This document shows, piece after piece, positions 16,802 to 24,980 of a stretch of 64,000 nt of DNA. Source of the DNA: Micromonospora coxensis (GTDB lineage: Bacteria > Actinomycetota > Actinomycetes > Mycobacteriales > Micromonosporaceae); assembly GCF_900090295.1 (NCBI RefSeq), contig NZ_LT607753.1:2852001-2916000 (forward strand), read 5' to 3'. The position numbers and the translations under genes are program-made. Position 1 is the stretch's first letter, and each line of letters opens with the position of its first letter. The notes beneath the pieces were generated by a model. It was not told where the DNA came from and ran no database searches. It saw only the letters and a program-made list of their open reading frames with translations.

Positions 16802-16956
16802 CCGGCATTTCTACCAGCACCGGTCCGCCGGGCGCCGCCGCGCCGCCCGCCGTCCCCGGTCGGACGTGAATGCGACGGTGAATGGTGCGAACGGGAAAAG
16901 AGGCCGCCAAATAGACGACCGGGGGAAGGGGATCCACGACCGGCGGGATCTTGCAA

Positions 16957-16972
16957 TGACAGCAATTGGTCA
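16957..16972. promoter_or_regulatory. Imperfect palindrome upstream of the kinase gene
   Basis: TGACAGCAATTGGTCA has outer arms TGAC/GTCA around an AATT-containing centre. It lies in an A/T-enriched part of the 236-bp region between the divergent RecQ and kinase genes, 66 bp upstream of the kinase ATG, and follows a TTGCAA hexamer at 16951-16956. It could be an operator; no regulator is encoded adjacent. Confidence 0.25.
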
Positions 16973-17037
16973 GACATTCGACGCCGGGACCCGGCCGGGC
17001 TATCGTCGAAAGCGCGTCGAGCAGGGGCGACAACAGA

Positions 17038-17916
17038 ATGGCCGGAACAGTCAGCGGAAAAGACCGCCTGGAGGACCCGGTGCCATTGGGATACCCGAAT
17101 TCCGCATTCCGTTACGAGTTGCTCGACGACCGGCCGGTCGGCCGCGGCGGCTGCGGCACCATCTGGGCGGCCCGGGACCTGCTCTTCGACGAGAAAGTCG
17201 CGGTGAAGACCGTCAACGAGAGCCTGGCCCTGCACGGCGACCCGCGCGTGCAGCGCAGCTTCGTCAAGGAGGCGATGGTCGGGGCCCGGCTCGGCCGGCT
17301 GAGCCGGCACGTGGTGCCGGTGACCGACCTCGGCGTCGCCGACGACGTCCCCTACTTCGTGATGCCGTGGATCGAGCCGTGGCGGGACGGGCACATCGAC
17401 ATCTCCCCGCTGATGGGGGCGGTCTCCCTGGCGCAGACGAAGACGATCCTCTTCGAGGTCGCCGAGGCGCTCGCCGTGGCGCACGCCAACGGCATCGTGC
17501 ACAGCGACGTCGCGCCCTGGAACGTCGTGCGGTCGGAGGGCGACCACACCTACAAGCTCGCCGACTTCGGCCTGCTCAAGATCCTGGAGAGCCGCCTCGT
17601 CTCGATCGGCTCCGGCAGCCTGCTCAAGGGTGGGCGGGCCCTCTTCCAACCCCCCGAGGTACGCCAGGACATCTCCGCCGTCTCCCCGGCCGCCGACGTC
17701 TACGCCCTCGCGGTGACGTTCCGCGTCCTGCTGGAGGGGCCCGACCACCTCCGACGGGGCGGCGGTCCGCACCCCACCCCCGGGGTGGTCCGCATCCGGC
17801 ACGAGCAGCGGGACGCGCCCGACCAGGCGCGCCAACTGCTGACCCGGTTCATCGACCGTCACTCCCCGGACGACTCGGTCGACGAGTTCGTCCAGCAGTT
17901 GCGCCGCGTTCCGTGA
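17038..17916 (+). CDS. Cytoplasmic protein kinase-like protein (atypical catalytic loop)
   Basis: 292 residues, a single kinase domain with no membrane segment or sensor domain. Visible elements: Gly-rich loop VGRGGCG (34-40), VAVK lysine (Lys57), catalytic loop HSDVAPWN (155-162) with Asp157 and Asn162, DFG in LADFGLLK (176-178), and PPE in place of APE. The loop residue that is Lys in most Ser/Thr kinases (HRDxK) is Ala here, so the substrate may not be a protein, or activity may be altered. AGGGG lies about 11 bases from the ATG. It is followed 28 bp later by a TIM-barrel-like protein gene; the two surely form an operon. Confidence 0.75.
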   Translation: MAGTVSGKDRLEDPVPLGYPNSAFRYELLDDRPVGRGGCGTIWAARDLLFDEKVAVKTVNESLALHGDPRVQRSFVKEAMVGARLGRLSRHVVPVTDLGVADDVPYFVMPWIEPWRDGHIDISPLMGAVSLAQTKTILFEVAEALAVAHANGIVHSDVAPWNVVRSEGDHTYKLADFGLLKILESRLVSIGSGSLLKGGRALFQPPEVRQDISAVSPAADVYALAVTFRVLLEGPDHLRRGGGPHPTPGVVRIRHEQRDAPDQARQLLTRFIDRHSPDDSVDEFVQQLRRVP

Positions 17917-17944
17917 GTCCCGTCCACCCCCGGGAGGTTCCCCG

Positions 17945-19222
17945 ATGAAGCGAGCCATCGCCCACATCCCCTCCGCCGAGATGCTGCGGCTCAAGCCGGT
18001 GGAGTACTGGCTCGGCCGGTTCCCCGACTTCGTCCGCCGGTCCGCCACCGAGATCGTGCTCCCCGCCGTGGGGACCTTCGGTCCCTCCTTCGAGTCCGAG
18101 GTCCACCCGATCCCACCGGCCCTGCGCGGCCACGAACTCCTGCCCGACTGGGTACGCCAGGCCCGCGACCTCCTCGGCGAGGAGGGGGCGATCTGGGCGA
18201 ACATCATCGTCGACGGGCAGTTCCTCGACAATTCCGCGATCTGGCAGAAGAACCAGTACGACCAGGAATTCGCCCAGGTCTGCATCACCCATCCGACGGT
18301 GCAGCGCATTCTGCACCAGATGATCTCCGAAATCCTGGAGCACGGCGTCGACGGCGTCGTGCTCGACCTCACCGACGCGTATCCGAACTCGGGGTCCGAC
18401 TCGTACGCCGGGCTGAGCGCCCACTGCTTCTGCGCGTACTGCATGGAGGCGATGCGACTGAAGGGGTTCCGGGAGTCGAAGGACGCGTTCATCGGCGACG
18501 ACAGCATCCTGCGGCTGGCGTTGCGGGTGGAGGACGACGGCACCGCGTACGTGGACACCCCGCAGTCGTGGATCGACCACCGCAACGCCGACGCGCTGGT
18601 CTCCCTCGCGCTGGCCCGGCGGATCGTCTCCGGCGAGTCGCAGCAGCTCACCGCGGAGGCGATGCGGCTGCTCGCGTACCTGCGGGCCCGGGTGCAGGTG
18701 ACGGCGGAGGCGGTCCGGGCGGTGCTCGCCCCCTGCCGGGACAAGGGCATGCGGACGGCGGTGATCCTCGGCAGCGCCGACTGCGACTGGTCCAGCATGG
18801 TCACCCTGGAGGCGCTGCACACCGCCAAGAGCGCGAGCGAGTACTGGCTCCCCGACTCCCCCGACCCGCAGCTGACGGCGGCGGGCGCGCAGATCGTCCA
18901 GTTCCTGGCCACCCGCTCGACGTACGGGTTCAACCGGTTCTTCGAGACCGTCGAGGACGCCGACAAGCGCATCGTGCTGTTCGGCATCGACGAGTTCCTG
19001 AAGAACCTGATGAGCACGTCGAAGCGGCTGATGGGCAACAAGCTCAGCGCCGGCGCGGCCTACGTGGTCGAGCACCTGCCCGAGTTCGCGGGGTTCGTCG
19101 GGATCCCGCTGGGCCAGCAGGACCACCTCGACATCGTCGAGCAGCTGACCCACTCGGTGACGGGCGTCGTGCTGCCGCAGGAGCTGCTGATGAAGTTCCG
19201 GATCGTCGAGCCGTCCCCCTGA
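17945..19222 (+). CDS. Putative TIM-barrel protein with HCFCAYC motif, partner of the kinase
   Basis: 425 residues, no signal peptide. Alternating strand-helix segments suggest a TIM barrel. After a strand with acidic residues (GVDGVVLDLTDAY, Asp141 and Asp144) comes AHCFCAYCMEAMRLKGF (Cys161, Cys163, Cys166). An Asp-bearing strand followed by CFCxxC is what I associate with GHL-type hypothetical glycoside hydrolases, but those are usually secreted, and this one appears cytoplasmic. Later strands include RTAVILGSADCDWSS and RIVLFGIDEFL. GGGAGG sits 7 bases before the ATG. Immediately downstream of the kinase; function unknown, possibly sugar- or glycoconjugate-related. Confidence 0.55.
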   Translation: MKRAIAHIPSAEMLRLKPVEYWLGRFPDFVRRSATEIVLPAVGTFGPSFESEVHPIPPALRGHELLPDWVRQARDLLGEEGAIWANIIVDGQFLDNSAIWQKNQYDQEFAQVCITHPTVQRILHQMISEILEHGVDGVVLDLTDAYPNSGSDSYAGLSAHCFCAYCMEAMRLKGFRESKDAFIGDDSILRLALRVEDDGTAYVDTPQSWIDHRNADALVSLALARRIVSGESQQLTAEAMRLLAYLRARVQVTAEAVRAVLAPCRDKGMRTAVILGSADCDWSSMVTLEALHTAKSASEYWLPDSPDPQLTAAGAQIVQFLATRSTYGFNRFFETVEDADKRIVLFGIDEFLKNLMSTSKRLMGNKLSAGAAYVVEHLPEFAGFVGIPLGQQDHLDIVEQLTHSVTGVVLPQELLMKFRIVEPSP

Positions 19223-19239
19223 CGGTCGTCGCCCTGACC

Positions 19240-19390
19240 GTCATCGTCAGGTCGGGGGCGCTCGCCCGACCGCCGTCACTCGGGCCGGGGGCGGTCGCCG
19301 GGCGGCCGTCGCTCACGCCAGGGGCGGTCCTCGGCCGCCGTCGCGCAGGCCCGGGCCGCCGGGCCGCCGTCGCTCAGGCGGCGGTCGGGG
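19240..19390. repeat. Degenerate GC-rich repeats between convergent genes
   Basis: Three to four imperfect copies of a unit around GGCCGTCGCTCAGGC / GGGGCGGTC, spaced roughly 30-40 bp, fill the gap between the TIM-barrel gene and the SARP gene. The last copy overlaps the SARP stop codon. They can form several hairpins and may act as a bidirectional terminator. Confidence 0.4.
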
Positions 19391-21320
19391 GCGGCCCGGG
19401 AGGTGGCAGGAAGACGAGGACGTCGCGCAGGTGCTCCGTCACGGCCGGCGGCAGCAGGCAGCGCCCGGCCAGTTCCTCCACCGACGAGTACGGGCCACGC
19501 AGCAACCGGTCGGTGACGATGTGCCGGCACTGGTCGGGGGTGAGGCCGGGGAGCCCGGCGAGCACCTGGTCGCTCACCGCGTTGACGTCGACGAGCCCGC
19601 CGTCGTCGAAGACGCGGGGCAGGTCGGGACGCCCGATCCGCAGCTCGTGCCGGGCTGCCGGGTGGTGGTGCAGGAGGTACCGGGCCTGCTCACGGCGTAC
19701 CCGCCGCTCGTCGTCGCCCCGCCGGTCCGCCACCCCGAGGACCCGGCGCACCGCGCCCCGGAAACCCCGGCTCAGCAGCACGACGTGCACCGTCCCCACG
19801 CACCAGCACACCGCGAGCACGCTGAGGACGTAGAGGAGTTCCCCGTCCGGGGGCTCGGCGTCGGGGTCGCTAGTCAGGGCGAGGTAGAAGAGGCTTCCGA
19901 CCAGCGCCAGGTAGCCCAGCCCCGCCAGGGCGAGCCGCCAGCTGCGCCGCCAGGCCGCGTACCCGAGGACGACCGCCCAGGTGACGGCGCCGAACGACAG
20001 CAGCACCATCGCCGTGGCCAGGACCGTCGCCGTCACGCTCAGCCAGCGCGGGGCGTGCCAGACCGCCCCGGCGACCGGCCCCGCCGGCAGCACCGGCAGC
20101 ACCGGAGGGACCGGCAACCCGGGTACGCCGGGGGCCGCCGGCCAGCCCGTCGGGACGGACGGCCCGTTCGCCGTCGCCGCGGTGGGCAACGACGGGGCCA
20201 CGGCCGGAACGGGCATCGGACCGCGTGACGCCTCCACCGGGACGGGCACCGGACCGCGCGGCGGCGGAGCGGCAGTCGTCCCCGGGGCGGCAGTCGTCCC
20301 CGGGGCGGCAGCCGGCGACGGAGCGGCAGCCGGCGGCAAGGCGGCAGCCGGCGGCGGAGCGGCTGCCGTCGGTGTGGCGGGCGATGGCGGGTGCGCAGGT
20401 GGCGGGGCTGTCGGGACTGGGGCCGATGTCGGGGCCGGATACGCCGGGTCAGCCACGACCGCCGGAGCTGGACCCGCCGGGTCAGCCGCGACCGCCGGGG
20501 CAGGAGCCGCCGGATCGGCCGGATCGACCGGAGCGGGTGGTGCCGGCGGGATCAGGGTCGGGTCGGAGCGCAGGATGCGCCCGTGCAACTCCTGGAGCGC
20601 GTTGCCCGGCTCGATGCCGTACTCCTCGCGCAGCAGCTCACCGATCTCCCGGTACGCGGCCAGCGCCTCGGCCTGCCGGCCGCTGCGGTAGAGGGCCAGC
20701 ATGAGCTGGTGGCGCAGCCGCTCCCGCAGCGGGAAGCCGGCCACCAGTTCCACCAGCTCACCGGTCAGCTCCCGGTGCCGGCCCAGCTCCAGCTCCCACT
20801 CGACGCGGGTCTCCAGGGCGGCGGCGCGCAGCTCGGCCAGGCGGTGCCGCGCGGAGTCGAAGAACGGGCCGGGCAGGCCGGGCAGCGGCTCGCCGCGCCA
20901 CAGGTCGAGGGCCGACCGCAGCTCGGTCACCGCCTCGGCGACCCGCCGCTGCGCCCGGGACTGCTGCGCCCGGCGCACCGACCGTTCGAACCGGACGGCG
21001 TCCACCGCCTCCGGCGGGACCCGTAGCAGGTAGCCCGCCTCGGTCAGGGTCACCACCTGCCCCGGCGTACGCGGGGAACGCTCCGGCTCCAGCACCCGGC
21101 GCAGCCCGGCGACGTACTTCTGCACCACGTTGGGACCGTTGGCCGGTGGATCGTCCGGCCAGACCGCGTCCACGATCTGCCCGGTGGGCACCGGGCGGCC
21201 TGCCGAGAGCAGCAGGACGGCCAGCACGGCGCGTTGCTTTCCGGGGCCGGTGTCGATCTCGCGGTCGTCGTGCCAGGCCCGCTGAGGACCGAGGATCTCG
21301 AAGCGCAGCGTTCCTGACAT
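19374..21320 (-). CDS. SARP regulator fused to transmembrane helices and a helix-hairpin-helix domain
   Basis: 648 residues. Residues ~1-95 form an OmpR-type winged helix (MSGTLRFEILGP start, PNVVQKYVAGLRRVLEP), and ~100-245 a BTAD domain ending EEYGIEPGNALQELHGRIL; together these define the AfsR/DnrI SARP family. A ~150-residue Pro/Ala-rich linker follows, then three hydrophobic helices (for example LALAGLGYLALVGSLFYLAL and LLYVLSVLAVCWCVGTVHVV), and finally a helix-hairpin-helix (GLVDVNAVSDQVLAGLPGL). SARPs are normally soluble with ATPase/TPR domains, so a membrane-tethered form with a terminal HhH is unusual. The ATG at 21320 has only GGGAAA nearby. It is divergent from a lipoprotein gene sharing a promoter with heptamer repeats. 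Confidence 0.85.
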   Translation of the reverse strand: MSGTLRFEILGPQRAWHDDREIDTGPGKQRAVLAVLLLSAGRPVPTGQIVDAVWPDDPPANGPNVVQKYVAGLRRVLEPERSPRTPGQVVTLTEAGYLLRVPPEAVDAVRFERSVRRAQQSRAQRRVAEAVTELRSALDLWRGEPLPGLPGPFFDSARHRLAELRAAALETRVEWELELGRHRELTGELVELVAGFPLRERLRHQLMLALYRSGRQAEALAAYREIGELLREEYGIEPGNALQELHGRILRSDPTLIPPAPPAPVDPADPAAPAPAVAADPAGPAPAVVADPAYPAPTSAPVPTAPPPAHPPSPATPTAAAPPPAAALPPAAAPSPAAAPGTTAAPGTTAAPPPRGPVPVPVEASRGPMPVPAVAPSLPTAATANGPSVPTGWPAAPGVPGLPVPPVLPVLPAGPVAGAVWHAPRWLSVTATVLATAMVLLSFGAVTWAVVLGYAAWRRSWRLALAGLGYLALVGSLFYLALTSDPDAEPPDGELLYVLSVLAVCWCVGTVHVVLLSRGFRGAVRRVLGVADRRGDDERRVRREQARYLLHHHPAARHELRIGRPDLPRVFDDGGLVDVNAVSDQVLAGLPGLTPDQCRHIVTDRLLRGPYSSVEELAGRCLLPPAVTEHLRDVLVFLPPPGPPPTAA

Positions 21321-21366
21321 GCGATTTCCCGTTCCTGACACCCCCGCTCCCGCCGGCGGCGTCCGC

Positions 21367-21406
21367 ACGGCAGTCGGACGGCAGCATAACGGCAGCGATC
21401 CCGCAG
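21367..21406. promoter_or_regulatory. Direct heptamer repeats at 11-bp spacing: SARP binding array
   Basis: ACGGCAG occurs at 21367, 21378 and 21389, exactly 11 bp apart, followed by a degenerate copy CCCGCAG at 21400. Heptamer direct repeats with 4-bp spacers are the known binding sites of SARP regulators. They lie between the SARP gene (start 21320) and the divergent lipoprotein gene (start 21464), so the SARP probably controls one or both. Confidence 0.65.
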
Positions 21407-21463
21407 TGGCGGCCCGCAGCATCGTCTCCGGCAACCGCCGAACATGCGAGAGAGAGATCTGCG

Positions 21464-22279
21464 ATGACACAGCGCACCCGTACCGCCGGGCTCTTCCGTC
21501 GGGTCGTCACCGCCGCCGCCGTGGCCGCGACCGCCCTGGTCGCCGGATGCGAGCCGGCGGCGTCCGGCCCGGCCGCCGCGCCCGCGACGAGCACCGCGCC
21601 GACGCCGAAGCAGGCGCTGCTCGCCGCCGTCCCGGACAGCACGGAGGGGACCTTCCGCTTCAACGGCAGGTCGTCCACCGGCGACGTCACCGGGCTGGTG
21701 GACCCGACCGCGAAGGGGATGGAGCTCTCCCTCGCGCACAAGGACCCCGAGCTGGGCTTCACCATGCGGATGTCGTTCCGGGTCGTCGCCGAGGACATCT
21801 GGATGAAGGTGCGGTTCACCGGTACCGAAGGGCTCACCGGCCTGCCGAAGCTGCCGAACCGCTGGCTGAAGCTGGACCGCGCCAGGCTCACCGACCCCGG
21901 GAGCGCGCCGGTGTGGGAAGGCGTGGACATCGGCAACGCCGGCCCGCTGATCGAGGCGGCGACCCGCGTCGAGGAGCAGGGCGCCGGGAAGTACGCCGGC
22001 ACGATCGACCTGACCTCGGGCGAAGCGGCGAAGGCGCTGGAGGCCGAGGAGGTCACCGCGCTCGGCGACGCCGCGAAGGCGGTCCCGTTCACCGCCGAGG
22101 TCGGCGCGGACGGCAACCTGAGCCGGCTCACCCTCCAGGTGCCGGCGGCGGGCAAGCGCAAGGCGTACCCGTACCTGGTCGAGTACCGCGACTACGGCAC
22201 CGCGCCGAAGGTGGACGTCCCCACCGGCACCGCCGCGCAGGCGGCGCCGAAGGTGGCGTACGAGCTGCTGGCCGGCTGA
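21464..22279 (+). CDS. Putative lipoprotein (LppX/LprG-like fold possible)
   Basis: 271 residues. The signal peptide has a basic start (MTQRTRTAGLFRR), a hydrophobic core and a lipobox LVAGC (Cys near residue 29), so it should be lipid-anchored outside the membrane. The mature part is beta-rich: TEGTFRFNGRSSTGDV, then DIWMKVRF, KLPNRWLKLD and a late FTAEVGADGNLSRLTLQV strand. This resembles the LppX/LprAFG class of half-barrel lipoproteins; the exact family is not certain. It is divergent from the SARP gene with a SARP-type repeat array in its promoter and is followed by a 14-bp terminator. Confidence 0.75.
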   Translation: MTQRTRTAGLFRRVVTAAAVAATALVAGCEPAASGPAAAPATSTAPTPKQALLAAVPDSTEGTFRFNGRSSTGDVTGLVDPTAKGMELSLAHKDPELGFTMRMSFRVVAEDIWMKVRFTGTEGLTGLPKLPNRWLKLDRARLTDPGSAPVWEGVDIGNAGPLIEAATRVEEQGAGKYAGTIDLTSGEAAKALEAEEVTALGDAAKAVPFTAEVGADGNLSRLTLQVPAAGKRKAYPYLVEYRDYGTAPKVDVPTGTAAQAAPKVAYELLAG

Positions 22280-22290
22280 GGCAGGAGTGC

Positions 22291-22326
22291 GGAGGGGCGC
22301 GGCCACACGGGGGGCCGCGCCCCTCC
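22291..22326 (+). terminator. Terminator hairpin after the lipoprotein gene
   Basis: GGAGGGGCGCGGCC (22291-22304) and GGCCGCGCCCCTCC (22313-22326) form a perfect 14-bp stem with an 8-base loop, starting 12 bases after the stop. The remaining ~150 bp to the serine hydrolase stop holds no gene that I can support. Confidence 0.8.
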
Positions 22327-22479
22327 CCTCGTCGTGTCCCGGCGGAGCACGCCGGGCACGGGGACGTCACGCACGATGGGCGGTGCGGGCCAGGGCCTGC
22401 CGCCAGGCCGCGATCCGGTCCGCGTGCCGGCCGTCGAGGACCGCCGACCCGGCGATGGGCACCGACGACAGGCCGTTTC

Positions 22480-23910
22480 TCACCCGGTCGGCCCTGCCGA
22501 CCGCAGTCGGGTCAGCCGCGCCACGGCGGTCGCCAGCCCCGCCGCCGCCGCGACGGCGAGCGTGATCGTGAGCGGCGCGGGAAAGTAGGTCATCTGCGCC
22601 CACGTGACGGCCCGGCCGTTCATCAGGAACGACGCCCATTGCGGGTACGTGGCCAGCACCACCGCTGGCACCAGCACCCCGACCAGCCGAAACGCCGTCC
22701 ACCACCACGTCCGCCCGGCACGTCGGCGTGCCCAGCGGCCGGATCGGAGCACTCCACGGATTCCGAGTCCGAGGGCGACCAGGGCGGTGAGCGCGAGGAC
22801 CAGCTCCGTCATCTGCCGTCCCCCGCCCGGTGCGGCCGGCCGGCGGCCGTCGCTGAGGGCGACCAGTCCGAGCAGGATGTCGTACGTGTCGTCGTGCAGC
22901 GAGGCGCTGTTGGTCAGGACCGCGAAGCCGAAGCCGGTGGCCGGGTCCACCGCCTGGACGGCCGTGTACGTGAACAGGTTGCCCGAGTGCACCAGCAGCT
23001 TGCGGCTCCCTTCCACCTCCACGCCCCAACCCATGGCGTAGTCCGTGCCCGGCGACGGCTCGTGGAGTACCGCCAGACTGCCCGGCGTCACCATCGACGG
23101 CCCGTGGCCGGCCTGACTGATCAACCAGCGACCCATGTCGGACGCGGTGGTGACGACCCCGCCGGAACCACCGCCGCGGAACCGCGGCAGCTCGGTTCGG
23201 GGCACCCAGGCGCCGTAGACGGAGATGAACCCGTCCGACGGTCGCACCACCCGGTCACCGACGGCGCTGGCGCCCATGCCGAGCCGCGCGAAGACCCGGT
23301 CCCGCACAGCGTCGGCGAAGTCGCGGCCGTCGACGACCTCGACCAACCGGGCGGCGACGTCGTAGTTGACGTTGCAGTACTCCCAGCGGCTTCCGGGTTC
23401 ACCGGCCAGACTGCCGTCCCGCAGTGCGGCCAGGTAGCCGGCGAAGGTGGTCGCGCGCTGTGTCGCGCCGATGTCGACCGTCCGGTCCGACAGGCCCGAG
23501 GTCTGGTTCAGCAACTGCCGCACGGTGATCCGGCCGGCGCGCCGATCGGCCATCCGGAACTCCGGCAGGTACGTGGCGACCGGCTGGTCCAGCGCCACCC
23601 GGCCGTCGTCCACGAGGGTCATGACCGCGGCCGCCGTGAACGACTTGCTCACCGACGCCACCCGCATCGGCGTGTCGGCGGTGACGGGCCGGCCCGACGC
23701 GTCATGTCCGAGCCCGGCCGTGTGGACGATCCGGTCGCCGTGGGTCACCACCACGGACATCCCCGGCAGTCCGGTCGAGTCCAGCGCCTCCCGTAGGTAT
23801 TCGTCGATGGCGGCAGGCGTGAGCGCCTTCGCCGGCTCCCCGCCCCACGCAGGGCCGGGACCGGCGACGACCAGCGACAGGGCGAGGACCGCCAAGAGAG
23901 GTTTCCGCAT
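22480..23910 (-). CDS. Secreted/membrane serine hydrolase, class C beta-lactamase-like
   Basis: 476 residues. The signal peptide is MRKPLLAVLALSLVVAGPGPAW. The penicillin-binding fold follows with SxxK in ASVSKSFTAAAV, YxN in YCNVNYDVAA, and HSG in LVHSGNLFTY (the KTG/HxG box). The last ~110 residues contain about three to four membrane helices (TELVLALTALVALGLGI, LVGVLVPAVVLATYP, PLTITLAVAAAAGLATAV). Such proteins are usually peptidases or esterases rather than true beta-lactamases. The upstream 210 bp to the SDR stop holds no gene; a TAGGTT -10-like hexamer lies near the start. Confidence 0.88.
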   Translation of the reverse strand: MRKPLLAVLALSLVVAGPGPAWGGEPAKALTPAAIDEYLREALDSTGLPGMSVVVTHGDRIVHTAGLGHDASGRPVTADTPMRVASVSKSFTAAAVMTLVDDGRVALDQPVATYLPEFRMADRRAGRITVRQLLNQTSGLSDRTVDIGATQRATTFAGYLAALRDGSLAGEPGSRWEYCNVNYDVAARLVEVVDGRDFADAVRDRVFARLGMGASAVGDRVVRPSDGFISVYGAWVPRTELPRFRGGGSGGVVTTASDMGRWLISQAGHGPSMVTPGSLAVLHEPSPGTDYAMGWGVEVEGSRKLLVHSGNLFTYTAVQAVDPATGFGFAVLTNSASLHDDTYDILLGLVALSDGRRPAAPGGGRQMTELVLALTALVALGLGIRGVLRSGRWARRRAGRTWWWTAFRLVGVLVPAVVLATYPQWASFLMNGRAVTWAQMTYFPAPLTITLAVAAAAGLATAVARLTRLRSAGPTG

Positions 23911-24120
23911 GGGTCGAACCTATGGATCGACGCCTGGCGAAGCCGCCGGCGATCGTCGCGACCGACCCCTGACGAAAGTCGGGGTGCCACGCCGGCCGCT
24001 CCACCCGCTCCTGGGGTGGTCCCTCGCGGGAACCCGCTGCCCGCCCGGCGAACAGCCCAGGAAACGACGCCGCCGAGTTCGCCGAGGGACACGGCGCGGG
24101 CGCGGGTGGATCAACGGGAG

Positions 24121-24867
24121 TCAGCGGCCGAGGACGGACCCGCCGTTGACGCCGAGCACCTGGCCGGTGACGTATCCGGCGGACGGGCCGGCCAGGTAGC
24201 GGACCGCCGCGGCGATGTCGTCCGGCTCCCCGGCCCGGCCGACGAGGGTCGCGGCGACCCGCTTGGCGTGCCCTTCCGGGGTCATCCGGTCGCCGAAGAA
24301 CTCGGTGTCGGCGACGTAACCGGGACTGACCACGTTGACCGTGATCTGCTCCGGGCCAAGCTGGGTGGCCAGGTCGTACGCCCAGCCGTGCAGCGCCGCC
24401 TTCGCCGCCGAGTAGGCCCCGCCGCCGCCCCGCTGGGCGGCGATCGAGCTGATCAGGAGCACCCGGCCGCCCGGCCGGCGCAGGGCCGGTCGCAGCGCCT
24501 CGGTGAGCAGCACGGCGGTGAGCACGTTCGCGTCCAGGTTGGCCCGCCAGTGCGCGGCCACCCCGTCCAGGCTGGACGTGTCCCCGCCGAGGTAACCCCC
24601 GGCGTTGTTCACCACCACGTCGACGGGCCGTCCGCCGACCGCCTCGACCACCCCGGTCGTCTGCTCCGGGTCGGTCAGGTCGGCGGTGACGACGGTGACG
24701 GCGTCCTGTCGGCCCGCCTCGGCGCGGATCCGCTCGGCGGTCGCCCGCAGCGGCTCGACCCGCCGCCCCACCACCAGCACGTCGAACCCGTCGGTGACCA
24801 GCCCTCGCGCGATGGCCGCTCCGATCCCGGTCCCGCCTCCGCTCACCACGGCCAGCCGCTCCCCCAT
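24121..24867 (-). CDS. Short-chain dehydrogenase/reductase
   Basis: 248 residues of a classical SDR. The cofactor motif is SGGGTGIGAAIA (TGxxxGxG variant), followed by NNAGG, the catalytic Ser in LLISSIAAQ, and YSAAK (Tyr/Lys). The Arg-Arg in VVGRRVEPL after beta-2 favours NADP(H). The C-terminus ends with the usual GYVTGQVLGVNGG. Substrate unknown. ATG at 24867 is preceded by GGAGG about 10 bases upstream; a longer frame to 24924 begins within a large inverted repeat and is unlikely. It lies downstream of the liv operon on the same strand, but the inverted repeat probably separates them. Confidence 0.9.
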   Translation of the reverse strand: MGERLAVVSGGGTGIGAAIARGLVTDGFDVLVVGRRVEPLRATAERIRAEAGRQDAVTVVTADLTDPEQTTGVVEAVGGRPVDVVVNNAGGYLGGDTSSLDGVAAHWRANLDANVLTAVLLTEALRPALRRPGGRVLLISSIAAQRGGGGAYSAAKAALHGWAYDLATQLGPEQITVNVVSPGYVADTEFFGDRMTPEGHAKRVAATLVGRAGEPDDIAAAVRYLAGPSAGYVTGQVLGVNGGSVLGR

Positions 24868-24897
24868 GCCCCGCTCCCTCCACGATCCCACTCGGTC

Positions 24898-24952
24898 GAT
24901 CGTGAAGTTATCGCCAGCGGACACGGCGTGTCACGGCGACAACGTCACGATC
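24898..24952. repeat. 18-bp nested inverted repeat between the liv operon and the SDR gene
   Basis: GATCGTGAAGTTATCGCC (24898-24915) and GGCGACAACGTCACGATC (24935-24952) pair at 16 of 18 positions. The 19-base interior contains a second small hairpin, GACAC-GGC-GTGTC (24920-24932). It lies 29 bp after the livM stop and 31 bp before the SDR ATG. It can act as the liv operon terminator; its A/T-containing arms also look like an operator for the SDR gene. Confidence 0.6.
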
Positions 24953-24980
24953 GACAGGGTGGAGCGGGCGGGGCGGCGGG

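Noticed and set aside
22367..22490. Minus-strand peptide ending VLDGRHADRIAAWRQALARTAHRA, faintly TrmD-like
   Set aside because: Too short, no start codon of its own and no upstream matching domain; could be a gene remnant but is not supportable from sequence alone.
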